From positions 744,001 through 808,000 of the forward strand of contig NC_009135.1 in assembly GCF_000016125.1 (NCBI RefSeq): 64,000 bases of DNA. The letters are read 5' to 3'. The notes beneath the pieces were generated by a model. The model ran no database searches. It saw only the letters and a program-made list of their open reading frames with translations, and was not told the origin of the DNA. Made by a program: the position numbers and the translations under genes. Below, in pieces: positions 43,338 to 52,318 of this stretch. The first letter of the stretch is position 1; the number at the start of each line of letters is the position of its first letter. The DNA is from Methanococcus maripaludis C5. Its GTDB lineage: Archaea > AGJL01 > Methanococci > Methanococcales > Methanococcaceae.

Positions 43338-46300
43338 TTATTTTCTTCTCAAAAGTTTCAGAGCATTTATAATATTTGTAAATACTTCTGGGTTTTGCTT
43401 AAAGTATCCAACACCTACAAGTCCTGTCATTCCAATTGCACCAATAATTGCAATAACTGTTGTTCCAGAAGTTTCAGAAGTTTCTGGTTCATCATTCATC
43501 GTAACTTCGTATGCTTTTTGTGTTTTTGATGTTGAAGATGAGGATGATTCTGAACTTGAGCTCGAACTTGAACTAGTACTACTTCTACCCCCATCAGAAC
43601 CAACACTTGGTGCTGCATCTTCAGTCATTGTAGTGTTTGTTATTACTGTTGCATTCGTTGCATTTACTGCTTCGACTACTGATTCATTTCCAGAATACAC
43701 TTTTGAATATGTGTCTGGTTCAGAGCTTGAATCGGTAACTGTAGTTCCAGTTTCTGAAGAAACGTCTATATCTTTGTATGTAGCTTCTTCGTATAATCTT
43801 TCATATTCTTTTAATGTTTCTTCGTCAAGTGAAGAATGTGCCACTGCCCACTCGTTAAGTTCTAAGTTTCCACACGTGTGGTGACAGCAGGTAACTCCAT
43901 AATCCACTACTGATTGAATGAATTCGTTTGCCAAATTTTCTAAGACTGCATCATCAGCATTCCAGTAATCTTTACGCGCTGTTTCCATCATTCTTGCGGT
44001 CATTGCTTGGAATTGATATGGATTTTCAGTCATTAAAAACTCATCTAATCCCATATCATACTTATCGTTGATATATACGTCGTATACCGTATTCCAGTCG
44101 GCATCGGTAACCATGTCGGGGTTCGTTACATCCCAACCCCATAAATACTCGGTAAATTTCATCATCGAGAAAGCACCGGCATAATCCGCTTCCATCATTC
44201 CTTCTATCCATAATGGATTCAAGTATCTTGAACGTAATTCAGTCCTATATGCTTCGTTCAATGAAATAATCTTCATATCTGCCACATTTTCTAAATTTGC
44301 TATGTACTCTTCAGGAGTTTCTCCAGTAAGTACTCTTACTGTAAGAGCCAAACCTCCTAAATATGCATAGTAATCGTCATTATCAATAATACCATATAAA
44401 TTCGTGGAATCACTGTGAACGCATGCATCGAGGTCCATTAAATTCATTGTAAAGACGTCTTCATATTTATCTCCCCATACATCTGCTCCGTATATGTGGG
44501 ACGTCGTTGATATAAAGAAGTCTGCAAGTTTGGATTCATTTTCCCAAGTGTTACTTGCTTCGATTGCATCGTCCATTCCATTTCCATAGTTACCAGTTGC
44601 TTCACTGAATATTCTACATTTCGAAAGGAAATCAGCTTCTTCTTCAGTATAGTTAAGTTCGAGAAGTTGTGCTTCCATCTGATCAGAATGCATTTTGACA
44701 TAGTTGTCTTCATAGCTTTCATTTAATTCTGCAACCAATCTTATAGCTTTATCGATTGTTTCGAGTTGGAATGGGAACGTATCCCTATATAATCCAGAGG
44801 ATTGGACAAGTACGTCAATTCTCGGGCGACCCAGTTCCTCTACAGGTATTACCGTAAAGTTAACAATTGTGACACCATCACTTACAGGTTTAACCCCGAG
44901 CATTGCATATATTTGCGCTTCCATTACACCATGGTGCCTGAATGTTTCTATTGCCCATAGTGTGTAGGATACTTTGTCAGGGTATGTACCGTGACTAGCA
45001 TTATAAGTGGTAAGCAATTGGCCTGCAAGCTCGTATCCGTATACCATAGTTTCTGCATCAGGGAATTTTCTCTGGTCAAAACCATAGAAGTTTCTACCTG
45101 TTGGCAATGCACTTGGATTTCTTACTGGATCGTTTCCAGGTGCAGGTTCAATGAATTCTGCATTGAGTGCTCGCATAAAGTTGGTAATTTCTTGAGTCGT
45201 GTTTGCTAAATTTGCAGCATATTCTAATCCAGTATTAAGATCAGCCGTAACATTTGTATCGGTTAAGTTAAGAATTTCCATCTGAGCAACTGATACATCT
45301 GTTCCATCAATTACTGTAGCATTTATTAGATCATATGCATATTCATTTGCTAAATCTTCCCGGTCTTCTTCGTCTCCTTCTTCTTCAGGAATTACTGCAT
45401 AAATATGTTCTATAAAGTCATCACGAAGCATTGATTTAATCATGCATATCAGTTCTTCGCCCTCGGGTGCAACTCCGAAAGTATGGACTCCATAAGGCAT
45501 TAGCATCGATTGCAATTCATGCAAATAGTTGTGCACATTGTTGCTCATGAAAAATCCAAAATCTTCATCAGACATGTTTTGAAGTTCTTCAGTGGTTACA
45601 TTAAGGTCGTATTCCATTGAATTATTTTCATACAGTTCTATAAGTGTATCACGGTAAAGAGCAGACATGTTTGTGTTATTATTACTTATTGCATCCTCAT
45701 AGTTATGGATTTTTTCGTGCATATCTGCAAGATCGCCGTATAGTCCCGCTTCTACGATAGCAGGCGTTAAATAATCGACTAAGACTGCGTTACCCCTATG
45801 TTTTGCCTGGCTACCTTCACCAACGTTATCCATGATGTATGGATAGATAACTGGCGTATCTTCTACACATAATGCTGGGTAATCGTATCTCCAAATACCA
45901 ACTTCTTTTCCACCTGACCATTCTTGTGATCCGTGGGTACCGAAGTGAACTATCGCATCTGCATCGAATACGTGGTTAATCCAGAAGTATACTGCTAGAT
46001 ACTGGTGAGTTAATGGTATTGATGTATCGTGGTATATTAACGCTTCACTGGACATGAACGCTTTTGTTGGTTGAGGTATGAAATTAATATTTCCCATTTG
46101 AACTGTTGGTATTACAAAGAACTGTTCTCCTGTTGTATTATTTGTATAAGTCATAATTTCTCCAGGAGCTTCACCCCATGTACCTTCAACCTCGTCTCTT
46201 ACTGATGCTGGCACGTAACTATCATTATTATACCATTCAAGGTAATCATCCAATGGTAAAAGGATAGCGTTACCAGATTCAACGACTTTTTCAAGTTCAC

Positions 46301-48554
46301 CTGGAGCCCATGCCCCAACGTTTCTGCTTGCGATAAATAAGTCGTAGAATTCATCCCCATCAGGAATCGTACTGTTTCCAATATCGTATCCTTCTGCTTG
46401 CATTTCTTCAAGTATTAATGTGAAACTTGAACCAATGTCAAGATACGTAGAACCAATACTTTCTTTTCCACCATCGTGGTTCCAGTATAATATAGTGATT
46501 TTTTTATCAGAATTATTAGTTCTTCCAAGTTCTGCCTGCCCTATCGCACGGTCACATAACCATTCAACCTGTTCTTGAATAGGTTCATAAAGTACTAGCT
46601 CAGAATCGGATGTTTCATTTCTTCCTGCAATGAATATATAATCAATACATCCATCAATTTCAGGCATTGTTACGGACATTGCAAGAGACAGTGGGTCAAC
46701 ACCGTGAGTACTGTTGTAGTATTCGTCCACTGTTGTAAATGAATCCAGTATTCCTTTTAAAACAGGAACATTGTAGTATTTTAGATATTCGACACCCTCT
46801 TCTTGAGGATTACCCAGACTGAATTTAGGTAAAGATATCATTGCGTCAACGAGTACTTCACCATCTTTTGTGAGGTAGTCCACATCTGCCCTACAAACTT
46901 CGTTAGTTGTATATATTACATTACAACCTTGTGATTCAAGATATCTGATTATTGCATCGTCTGTAGCGAACTGTTCTTTCGTTGATTCTATTTCATAGGT
47001 AATAATACCTATTGTAGGTGCATTTTCGTCATATGCATGTCCATCAGTTCTGCTTGAATACCATTCTAAATATTCAGTACTATCAGCAAATATCCTTGGG
47101 AAAGCATCGGGGTGATATATACCGTCAATAGGTATTGCAGGATCCGCTAATGGACCATATTCGATGTAATAGTTTTCAACCTCTGCTCCAATGTAACGAA
47201 CAAGGTTTTCCATGTTTGTAGGCCCATCATTCTCAACATAGTTATATAACACGTTATTAACACTCAAATTGAGGGTGTTTCTTGAATCCTCCGGTGATGC
47301 AACAAAACATATGTCTGTTCCATAATTATCTCTTGCATCTGCAAATACGGGTTCCAAAGAACTGATATCACTGGCCATGTAAAGTATTATTATATCCTGG
47401 TCAGATGCATCTGTAAGGTTTGCTACTGCTTCCTCACTAGTCATCATTCTTATATTGAAATTATCTGTAATTATCGTTCTATTTTCGACAATCTGCTTAA
47501 GGTAAAAGGCCTTACCTGCGCTATCTATTAATGTGATATTTACCTTTTCTTTTACTATTTCAGGTTCAGAAATCTCTTCTTTAGTCCATAAACCTGAGAA
47601 TTTTTGTCCCATAAGTTTAATCATGTTTTCGAGATTCACATCTCCTCCCTGAACCCAGTATCTTTCGATATCAGTATATTCGTCAGATCGAAGATCTATG
47701 TTTGAAATTGAAACATTTGATGATAAATTATACACGATAACATTTGCTCCACCTTTTGCAGCGGATTTTATGCTAAAAGTCCAATCTTCCACCAATGAAA
47801 CAGACTGTGAGTCTATAAAGATCATTCCGTAATCTGAAAAATCAAATCCTTCAGGTACTGGATTATCTTTTGTAAATACAGTAATATTCAAGTTGTTTGC
47901 AATAGTTTCATCCAAAATTGCACTATTTAATGCATCTGTGTTAACGTCACTACCCAGAACAAATACATATTTAGAAGTATCGACTTTTCCACCAGTAATG
48001 GTTACTGTATCAACAAAACCTGGTGCACCTGCTGCTAAGTACGTAAGTAGGTTTTCTGCGTTTTCTAAACCTTCTCCATCGGTTCCCATGTTCTGGTAGT
48101 AATCACATACTGTGTCGTTTCTGTATCCGTCTGAAACGTAATCAAAATAGCTAAAACCGTCAAGACTTGTAGTCATTGGCCTTAAGCAGTACATTTCTGC
48201 TCCATTCTCTTTTGCGCTTCTTAATGAAGCGTCAATTGATGGATCATTAATTGCTAAGTCCATGAATGCATCACAGATGATTACATCCTGTGTTTCGAGG
48301 AATCCTGTTTCTGTTGCATTTAAGATGTCGCTTGTAAGAGCCGAATAATCCGCTGTTAAATAATCGATATATGTGTACTCTATTAGGTCGCTGTAGTCGT
48401 TAGACTCGCTTGCGAGTTCAAGAGCTTCGTTTGGAGTATAACAGAGGTATGTTACTCTAACTTTACCCTCGTCTCCAATATCTGCTGAAACTGCTGTAAG
48501 CGATGATAAAAGCAGCAAGCTTAGTAATATCAAAAATATATTTTTAAACCGCAT
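43338..48554 (-). CDS. cobN: Exported, membrane-anchored CobN-like protein
   Basis: A 1738-aa protein. Signal peptide at residues 1-24 (FKNIFLILLSLLLLSSLTAVSA), a long N-terminal region, then the CobN/ChlH core: VHFGTHGSQEWSGGKEVG near 868, PYIMDNVGEGSQAKHRG, ALPTGRNFYGFD, FRHHGVMEAQIYAMLG, RPRIDVLVQSSGLYRDTFP, and the C-terminal SMMKFTEYLWGWDVTNP. Then a Ser-rich linker (about 1650-1680) and one membrane helix (about 1699-1718) with a short basic tail. The core binds tetrapyrroles and a metal in cytoplasmic chelatases; here it should face outward, where the ATPase partners cannot act. The role may be binding or salvage of cobamide-like compounds (inference). Confidence 0.88.
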   Translation of the reverse strand: MRFKNIFLILLSLLLLSSLTAVSADIGDEGKVRVTYLCYTPNEALELASESNDYSDLIEYTYIDYLTADYSALTSDILNATETGFLETQDVIICDAFMDLAINDPSIDASLRSAKENGAEMYCLRPMTTSLDGFSYFDYVSDGYRNDTVCDYYQNMGTDGEGLENAENLLTYLAAGAPGFVDTVTITGGKVDTSKYVFVLGSDVNTDALNSAILDETIANNLNITVFTKDNPVPEGFDFSDYGMIFIDSQSVSLVEDWTFSIKSAAKGGANVIVYNLSSNVSISNIDLRSDEYTDIERYWVQGGDVNLENMIKLMGQKFSGLWTKEEISEPEIVKEKVNITLIDSAGKAFYLKQIVENRTIITDNFNIRMMTSEEAVANLTDASDQDIIILYMASDISSLEPVFADARDNYGTDICFVASPEDSRNTLNLSVNNVLYNYVENDGPTNMENLVRYIGAEVENYYIEYGPLADPAIPIDGIYHPDAFPRIFADSTEYLEWYSSRTDGHAYDENAPTIGIITYEIESTKEQFATDDAIIRYLESQGCNVIYTTNEVCRADVDYLTKDGEVLVDAMISLPKFSLGNPQEEGVEYLKYYNVPVLKGILDSFTTVDEYYNSTHGVDPLSLAMSVTMPEIDGCIDYIFIAGRNETSDSELVLYEPIQEQVEWLCDRAIGQAELGRTNNSDKKITILYWNHDGGKESIGSTYLDIGSSFTLILEEMQAEGYDIGNSTIPDGDEFYDLFIASRNVGAWAPGELEKVVESGNAILLPLDDYLEWYNNDSYVPASVRDEVEGTWGEAPGEIMTYTNNTTGEQFFVIPTVQMGNINFIPQPTKAFMSSEALIYHDTSIPLTHQYLAVYFWINHVFDADAIVHFGTHGSQEWSGGKEVGIWRYDYPALCVEDTPVIYPYIMDNVGEGSQAKHRGNAVLVDYLTPAIVEAGLYGDLADMHEKIHNYEDAISNNNTNMSALYRDTLIELYENNSMEYDLNVTTEELQNMSDEDFGFFMSNNVHNYLHELQSMLMPYGVHTFGVAPEGEELICMIKSMLRDDFIEHIYAVIPEEEGDEEDREDLANEYAYDLINATVIDGTDVSVAQMEILNLTDTNVTADLNTGLEYAANLANTTQEITNFMRALNAEFIEPAPGNDPVRNPSALPTGRNFYGFDQRKFPDAETMVYGYELAGQLLTTYNASHGTYPDKVSYTLWAIETFRHHGVMEAQIYAMLGVKPVSDGVTIVNFTVIPVEELGRPRIDVLVQSSGLYRDTFPFQLETIDKAIRLVAELNESYEDNYVKMHSDQMEAQLLELNYTEEEADFLSKCRIFSEATGNYGNGMDDAIEASNTWENESKLADFFISTTSHIYGADVWGDKYEDVFTMNLMDLDACVHSDSTNLYGIIDNDDYYAYLGGLALTVRVLTGETPEEYIANLENVADMKIISLNEAYRTELRSRYLNPLWIEGMMEADYAGAFSMMKFTEYLWGWDVTNPDMVTDADWNTVYDVYINDKYDMGLDEFLMTENPYQFQAMTARMMETARKDYWNADDAVLENLANEFIQSVVDYGVTCCHHTCGNLELNEWAVAHSSLDEETLKEYERLYEEATYKDIDVSSETGTTVTDSSSEPDTYSKVYSGNESVVEAVNATNATVITNTTMTEDAAPSVGSDGGRSSTSSSSSSSSESSSSSTSKTQKAYEVTMNDEPETSETSGTTVIAIIGAIGMTGLVGVGYFKQNPEVFTNIINALKLLRRK

Positions 48555-48944
48555 TTGTCCACCTGAATTTTTAAATACGCTTGATTAATATTTTTAAAGG
48601 GATTTCTTTAATTATTTAACGTTTTTTAGATTAAATCGTTAAAATCGATATTAAGTCTTAGAACTTAATTTTAAACATTATTTTAAAAGTTATGTCATTA
48701 AAAATAGTTTTATTTCAATTAACCTGTTTAATTGCCTGTTTTGGGCATTTACGTGCCATTATCCCAAAAAACAACTGAGTTATATTACCTCCAATCAATT
48801 TTAATTTATATAATTACAAGTAAAATTGAATAGCTGGTAATATATATTATTTTCTAGTTATCTTTATCCAAAATAGATTAAAATTTAATAAATTTAAAAA
48901 TAGCCCGACTAAAATATTGAAGTTATGATAAGTTTTTTCTGAAA
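48555..48944. other. Gene-free 390 bp with repeat copy A
   Basis: The first part (48555-48600) is the CobN leader with SD AGGTGGA. 48793-48895 is copy A of an imperfect repeat of about 103 bp found again at 55057-55161; the two share an exact 22-nt core starting AATTACAAGTAAAATTG. No other feature seen. Confidence 0.6.
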
Positions 48945-49781
48945 TTAGTAAAATTCAGCAGCTGTTACATTGAAATAAAATGTTTCAATATAATCATCAT
49001 TTCCGTAGTTCCATCCGACATTCAGTGTTTTAGCAATTTTTAAACCATCTTTTTCTAAATGATCAGAAACAGTTCCGCCAAATGGAATGTATCCATAAGA
49101 TCCATTTTCTAATTTATTCCATCTATTCATGTAAACTTCCTTTAAACTGCCGTTTTCATTAACTTTTAAATTAACTTTTACAGGTTCACCATCAATTTCA
49201 AAAGATACTGAAAAAGTTTCAAAATCAACTTCTTTAAATTTAGTATTTTTATCAGGTATTATTGCCCAAGGGTTCCAAACAATTAACTCTATTGCAAGCC
49301 TTCCACGTGCAGATTTGGTTATATCATTGTTGGATTCTTTTACAACAGGGATTAATCCATAAAGTGCAAAATTTATTTCAGAATTATTTTTAAAATAATA
49401 ATCTGCACCTTTTAGTGTTACAGGCCCACTTTTTAACTGCGCTTTCCATACGAAACCTTCTTTTGAAAGTATTTCTTTAGAATAAATATCATTCCAATGG
49501 GCAGTTTCATCTATTTTAGTCCTCATTTTACCTTCGATATCCAAAATAACAGTATCTGGAATTTTAGTTCCGTTTTTTATCGAATTTTTAATAAATTTTT
49601 TTACAACGGGAGGAATATTCTCATTCAGCAAGTTTTCGTCGAAATAAATCTCCTCCGAGGCATTTTTATCCAATACTGCCCATATGTTTTCAGTATTATT
49701 TTTTGACTTTGTTACAGACATTAACGACATTAAAATAGTTAAAAACACCAATAAACTGATTATTTTTAATAAAATATGCAT
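48945..49781 (-). CDS. Signal-anchored protein, DUF6544-like
   Basis: About 278 aa: an N-terminal hydrophobic segment (residues about 5-24), then a strand-rich domain. PPVVKKFIKNSIKNG and TVILDIEGKMRTK match the opening of DUF6544 (formerly DUF6920) proteins, which continue with a Trp-containing substrate-like pocket (NPWAIIPD, WNYGNDDY); I hold this family call loosely. The start at 49781 follows GGGGTGA. Single gene. Confidence 0.6.
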   Translation of the reverse strand: MHILLKIISLLVFLTILMSLMSVTKSKNNTENIWAVLDKNASEEIYFDENLLNENIPPVVKKFIKNSIKNGTKIPDTVILDIEGKMRTKIDETAHWNDIYSKEILSKEGFVWKAQLKSGPVTLKGADYYFKNNSEINFALYGLIPVVKESNNDITKSARGRLAIELIVWNPWAIIPDKNTKFKEVDFETFSVSFEIDGEPVKVNLKVNENGSLKEVYMNRWNKLENGSYGYIPFGGTVSDHLEKDGLKIAKTLNVGWNYGNDDYIETFYFNVTAAEFY

Positions 49782-49885
49782 GGTAGTCACCCCAATTTAA
49801 CTTAAGATCCATTTTCTGAGTTACAGTTTTTAAATCATAAATTAAGTAATAACTGAATAATTATTTAAAAAAACTGAAGTAATTG

Positions 49886-50560
49886 CTATTCTTCTAAAGT
49901 AGCTGAAAAATAAAGTAAGGAACCGTTTTTAAAATCGTATGGTTTAAATGAAAATCCTTTATTTTCAAAAATATCTTTTAATTCGTTTTCGGAATATAAT
50001 TTTCCCCGAATCGTATTTTTGCGCTTATTTCTGCCCGTTACAGGAACACTGCATATAAATTTACTCCCCGTTTTTAAAACTCTCTTTAATTCGTTAATAA
50101 CACTGTCGAGACCATTGAAGAAATTTAATGAAAGATTGCATACGCAGACGTCGTAAAAATTATCCTTAAAAGGCAGTTCTTCTGCGCCACATAAAAATAA
50201 TTTGGCATTTTTAAAGCCCGCTTTATAAAACTTTTTAAAAGCTATTTTTAACAATCCTTCACTTACATCCACCCCTGAGTATCGATTATCAGTTGGCAAA
50301 AATTGGGATAAATTCCCGCTACCGGTTGCAAGTTCTAAAACTTCCTGATCGTGAATGGACTTCAGCTTATCTTTTAAGAATAATTCATGTTTTTCCATTG
50401 ATGACCCCAAAGTTTTTGGAAACACAGATTTACTCATTATGGGATCATATAAAAAAGAGAAAATACCTGAAAGCCATGATTCGTATTTTTTTCGTTTTCC
50501 ATTTTTGTAAATATAATAAATTCCATTAGTTTCCAAAACTTCATTTTCATTCTTAAGCAT
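49886..50560 (-). CDS. Class I SAM-dependent methyltransferase
   Basis: A 224-aa protein. SAM motif I is VLELATGSGNLSQFLP (about 75-90), motif II YSGVDVSEGLLKIA, motif IV FYDVCVCNLSLNFFNGLD; a helical N-terminus FSFLYDPIMSKSVFP resembles UbiE/Coq5-like and arsenite-methyltransferase-like enzymes. The substrate is unknown. It starts just after a TATA-containing 218-bp gap that it shares with the divergent permease operon. Confidence 0.8.
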   Translation of the reverse strand: MLKNENEVLETNGIYYIYKNGKRKKYESWLSGIFSFLYDPIMSKSVFPKTLGSSMEKHELFLKDKLKSIHDQEVLELATGSGNLSQFLPTDNRYSGVDVSEGLLKIAFKKFYKAGFKNAKLFLCGAEELPFKDNFYDVCVCNLSLNFFNGLDSVINELKRVLKTGSKFICSVPVTGRNKRKNTIRGKLYSENELKDIFENKGFSFKPYDFKNGSLLYFSATLEE

Positions 50561-50778
50561 AATCTTCCCCCACTAGTTAAAATAATTCCTAAAACTTGTA
50601 CAATTATAAATTTAAGTATGACTTAGATATTAAATTTTCGAAAATGTTTTTCCTGAAATTTTGAAAAATGGGTATAATAATTTTAAATTAAAGCTATTTT
50701 AAATCTTATTTTCCATTAATTCTCTTATTCTAGAATTTAAGAAAAGTTTTAAACATTTGAAAAATAATATAATTATAC

Positions 50779-51195
50779 ATGCCACCAAAATCTTCGACTA
50801 AAAAATCAGCAAAATCTTTGTGGAACGCTTTTCCTTTGATAGTGGGAACTATTCTGCTGGTCAGTCTGATTACCACAATAATTCCCAAATCATTTTACTT
50901 AAAAATATTCAGCAAAAGCACATTTTTAGATTCATTTATCGGGAGCCTGATTGGAAGTATATCTGCAGGAAACCCGATAGTCAGTTATGTTTTGGCAGGA
51001 GAATTGTTGAATGAAGGTATCAGTTTGGTTGCAGTAACTGCTTTTTTAGTGTCTTGGGTAACAGTCGGGATTATACAACTTCCTGCAGAGTCCGCAATAC
51101 TCGGGAAAAGATTTACGTTTTTAAGAAACATTACTTCATTTATTTTATCTATAATAGTTGCCGTAATAACTGTATCAATTCTACAGGTAATCTAA
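50779..51195 (+). CDS. Half-size permease, N-terminal half
   Basis: A 138-aa protein with about four membrane helices and the loop SISAGNPIVSYVLAGELLNEG (about 58-78), which matches the first repeat of UPF0718-type permeases (compare TPFCSCSSVP in the full-length gene at 42113). The basic N-terminus PPKSSTKKSAKSLW is cytoplasmic. The next gene, one base later, has the complementary half, so the two together should form one permease. Confidence 0.7.
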   Translation: MPPKSSTKKSAKSLWNAFPLIVGTILLVSLITTIIPKSFYLKIFSKSTFLDSFIGSLIGSISAGNPIVSYVLAGELLNEGISLVAVTAFLVSWVTVGIIQLPAESAILGKRFTFLRNITSFILSIIVAVITVSILQVI

Positions 51196-51196
51196 A

Positions 51197-51709
51197 ATGG
51201 GCTTAAAAAGTAAAATAAGTTCAATCTCCGGATCATGGTATTTTTTGATGGCCGTACTTTTAATATATGTGATTGTGTTTATCTTTTCGCAAGATCTATT
51301 CTTTTCAAGCCTGAAATTTTCTTATAATATAATTTTAAAAATAATTCCCGTCATTATTCTAATATTCATTTTATTGGCGTTATCGGATTACTTTATAACT
51401 CCAAAAGTGGTAACAAAATATCTTGTCGAGAACGGAATTAAAAAATGGATTTTTGTAATTATTGGTGGAATCTTATCAAGTGGCCCAATTTATATGTGGT
51501 ATCCGCTCTTGGCAGATCTAAAAGATAAAGGAATGACACATGGACTCATTGCCTGTTTTTTATACAATAGGGCATTAAAAATACCGCTACTGCCGATTGC
51601 TGTTTTATATTTCGGCTGGAAATATATCGCAATTTTAAGTTTGGTAATGATTTTTATGTCAATTATTCAGGGCATAATAATAGATAAGTTAATGGGGGTA
51701 AAATCATGA
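51197..51709 (+). CDS. Half-size permease, C-terminal half
   Basis: A 170-aa protein with four to five membrane helices and the second-half loop ILSSGPIYMWYPLLADLKDKG (about 93-113). Starts one base after the previous stop and overlaps the next gene by 4 bp. Both halves have clean starts, so the split is not a sequencing break but a real two-gene permease. Confidence 0.7.
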   Translation: MGLKSKISSISGSWYFLMAVLLIYVIVFIFSQDLFFSSLKFSYNIILKIIPVIILIFILLALSDYFITPKVVTKYLVENGIKKWIFVIIGGILSSGPIYMWYPLLADLKDKGMTHGLIACFLYNRALKIPLLPIAVLYFGWKYIAILSLVMIFMSIIQGIIIDKLMGVKS

Positions 51710-52008
51710 GAATAGCCATAGCTTCAGAAGGTAAAGACTCGAACTCAGAAATTAGTTCCGCAGCTGCAAGAGCACCTTATTTTCTTATTTACGAGGATAA
51801 TAAACTTATAGAAGCCATGAAAAATCCTTTTGCAATTGGTGGGGGTGGAGCAGGATGGTCTGTTGCTCACATAATGGCAAAAAATAAAGTTGACCTGTTC
51901 ATAGCAGGAAAAATAGGAGAAAATCTAGAATCTGCCCTAAAGGGAAAGAACATCACATTCAAGGAAGAAAGCGGAAAAAAGGTATCCGATATATTTGAAA
52001 AAATGTAA
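51706..52008 (+). CDS. NifX/NifB-type cofactor-binding domain protein
   Basis: A 100-aa protein, entirely a dinitrogenase iron-molybdenum cofactor biosynthesis domain: MRIAIASEGKDSNSEISSAAARAPYFLIY and NPFAIGGGGAGWSVAHIMAKNKVDLFIAGKIGEN. Stand-alone members bind metal-sulfur clusters or similar anions. Coupled by an ATGA overlap to the split permease, so it may deliver or sense the transported compound. No nif genes are near. Confidence 0.85.
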   Translation: MRIAIASEGKDSNSEISSAAARAPYFLIYEDNKLIEAMKNPFAIGGGGAGWSVAHIMAKNKVDLFIAGKIGENLESALKGKNITFKEESGKKVSDIFEKM

Positions 52009-52318
52009 ATTTAAATGGCAAATTGGAGTTAAAAGAGCTTGAAACTGGAAAATTCAATGTTTGAATGGTATTTTAGTAATTATCTGTTTAAAAAACTAAA
52101 TTTGATTATTTCAATTTTTCAGCCTTATGGTTGTTCAAATCCATATTCCAATAAGTAACCTAGAATTCATCCACATAAATTACATAAAATTCAATATTTT
52201 CTTTTTTAATTTTAACCTGATTATTGTCTTTTTTTTAAATTTTTTAATGCAAGATTATAGAAAAAAATTAATATTTTGGAGGTACAATACACTATAACTT
52301 AGTTTTAAGGGGGATAAT
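52009..52318 (+). promoter_or_regulatory. Gene-free 310 bp with promoter of the PIN-GNAT-EVE gene
   Basis: AT-rich with no open frame. Near its right end GTACAATACACTATAAC and the SD AAGGGGGAT (52307-52315) lead to the TTG start at 52319. Nothing else seen. Confidence 0.4.

Noticed and set aside
50779-51709. Single permease split by a frameshift
   Set aside because: The second half has its own ATG one base after the first stop, and no in-frame extension of either half restores a longer match; it reads as a genuine two-gene permease.
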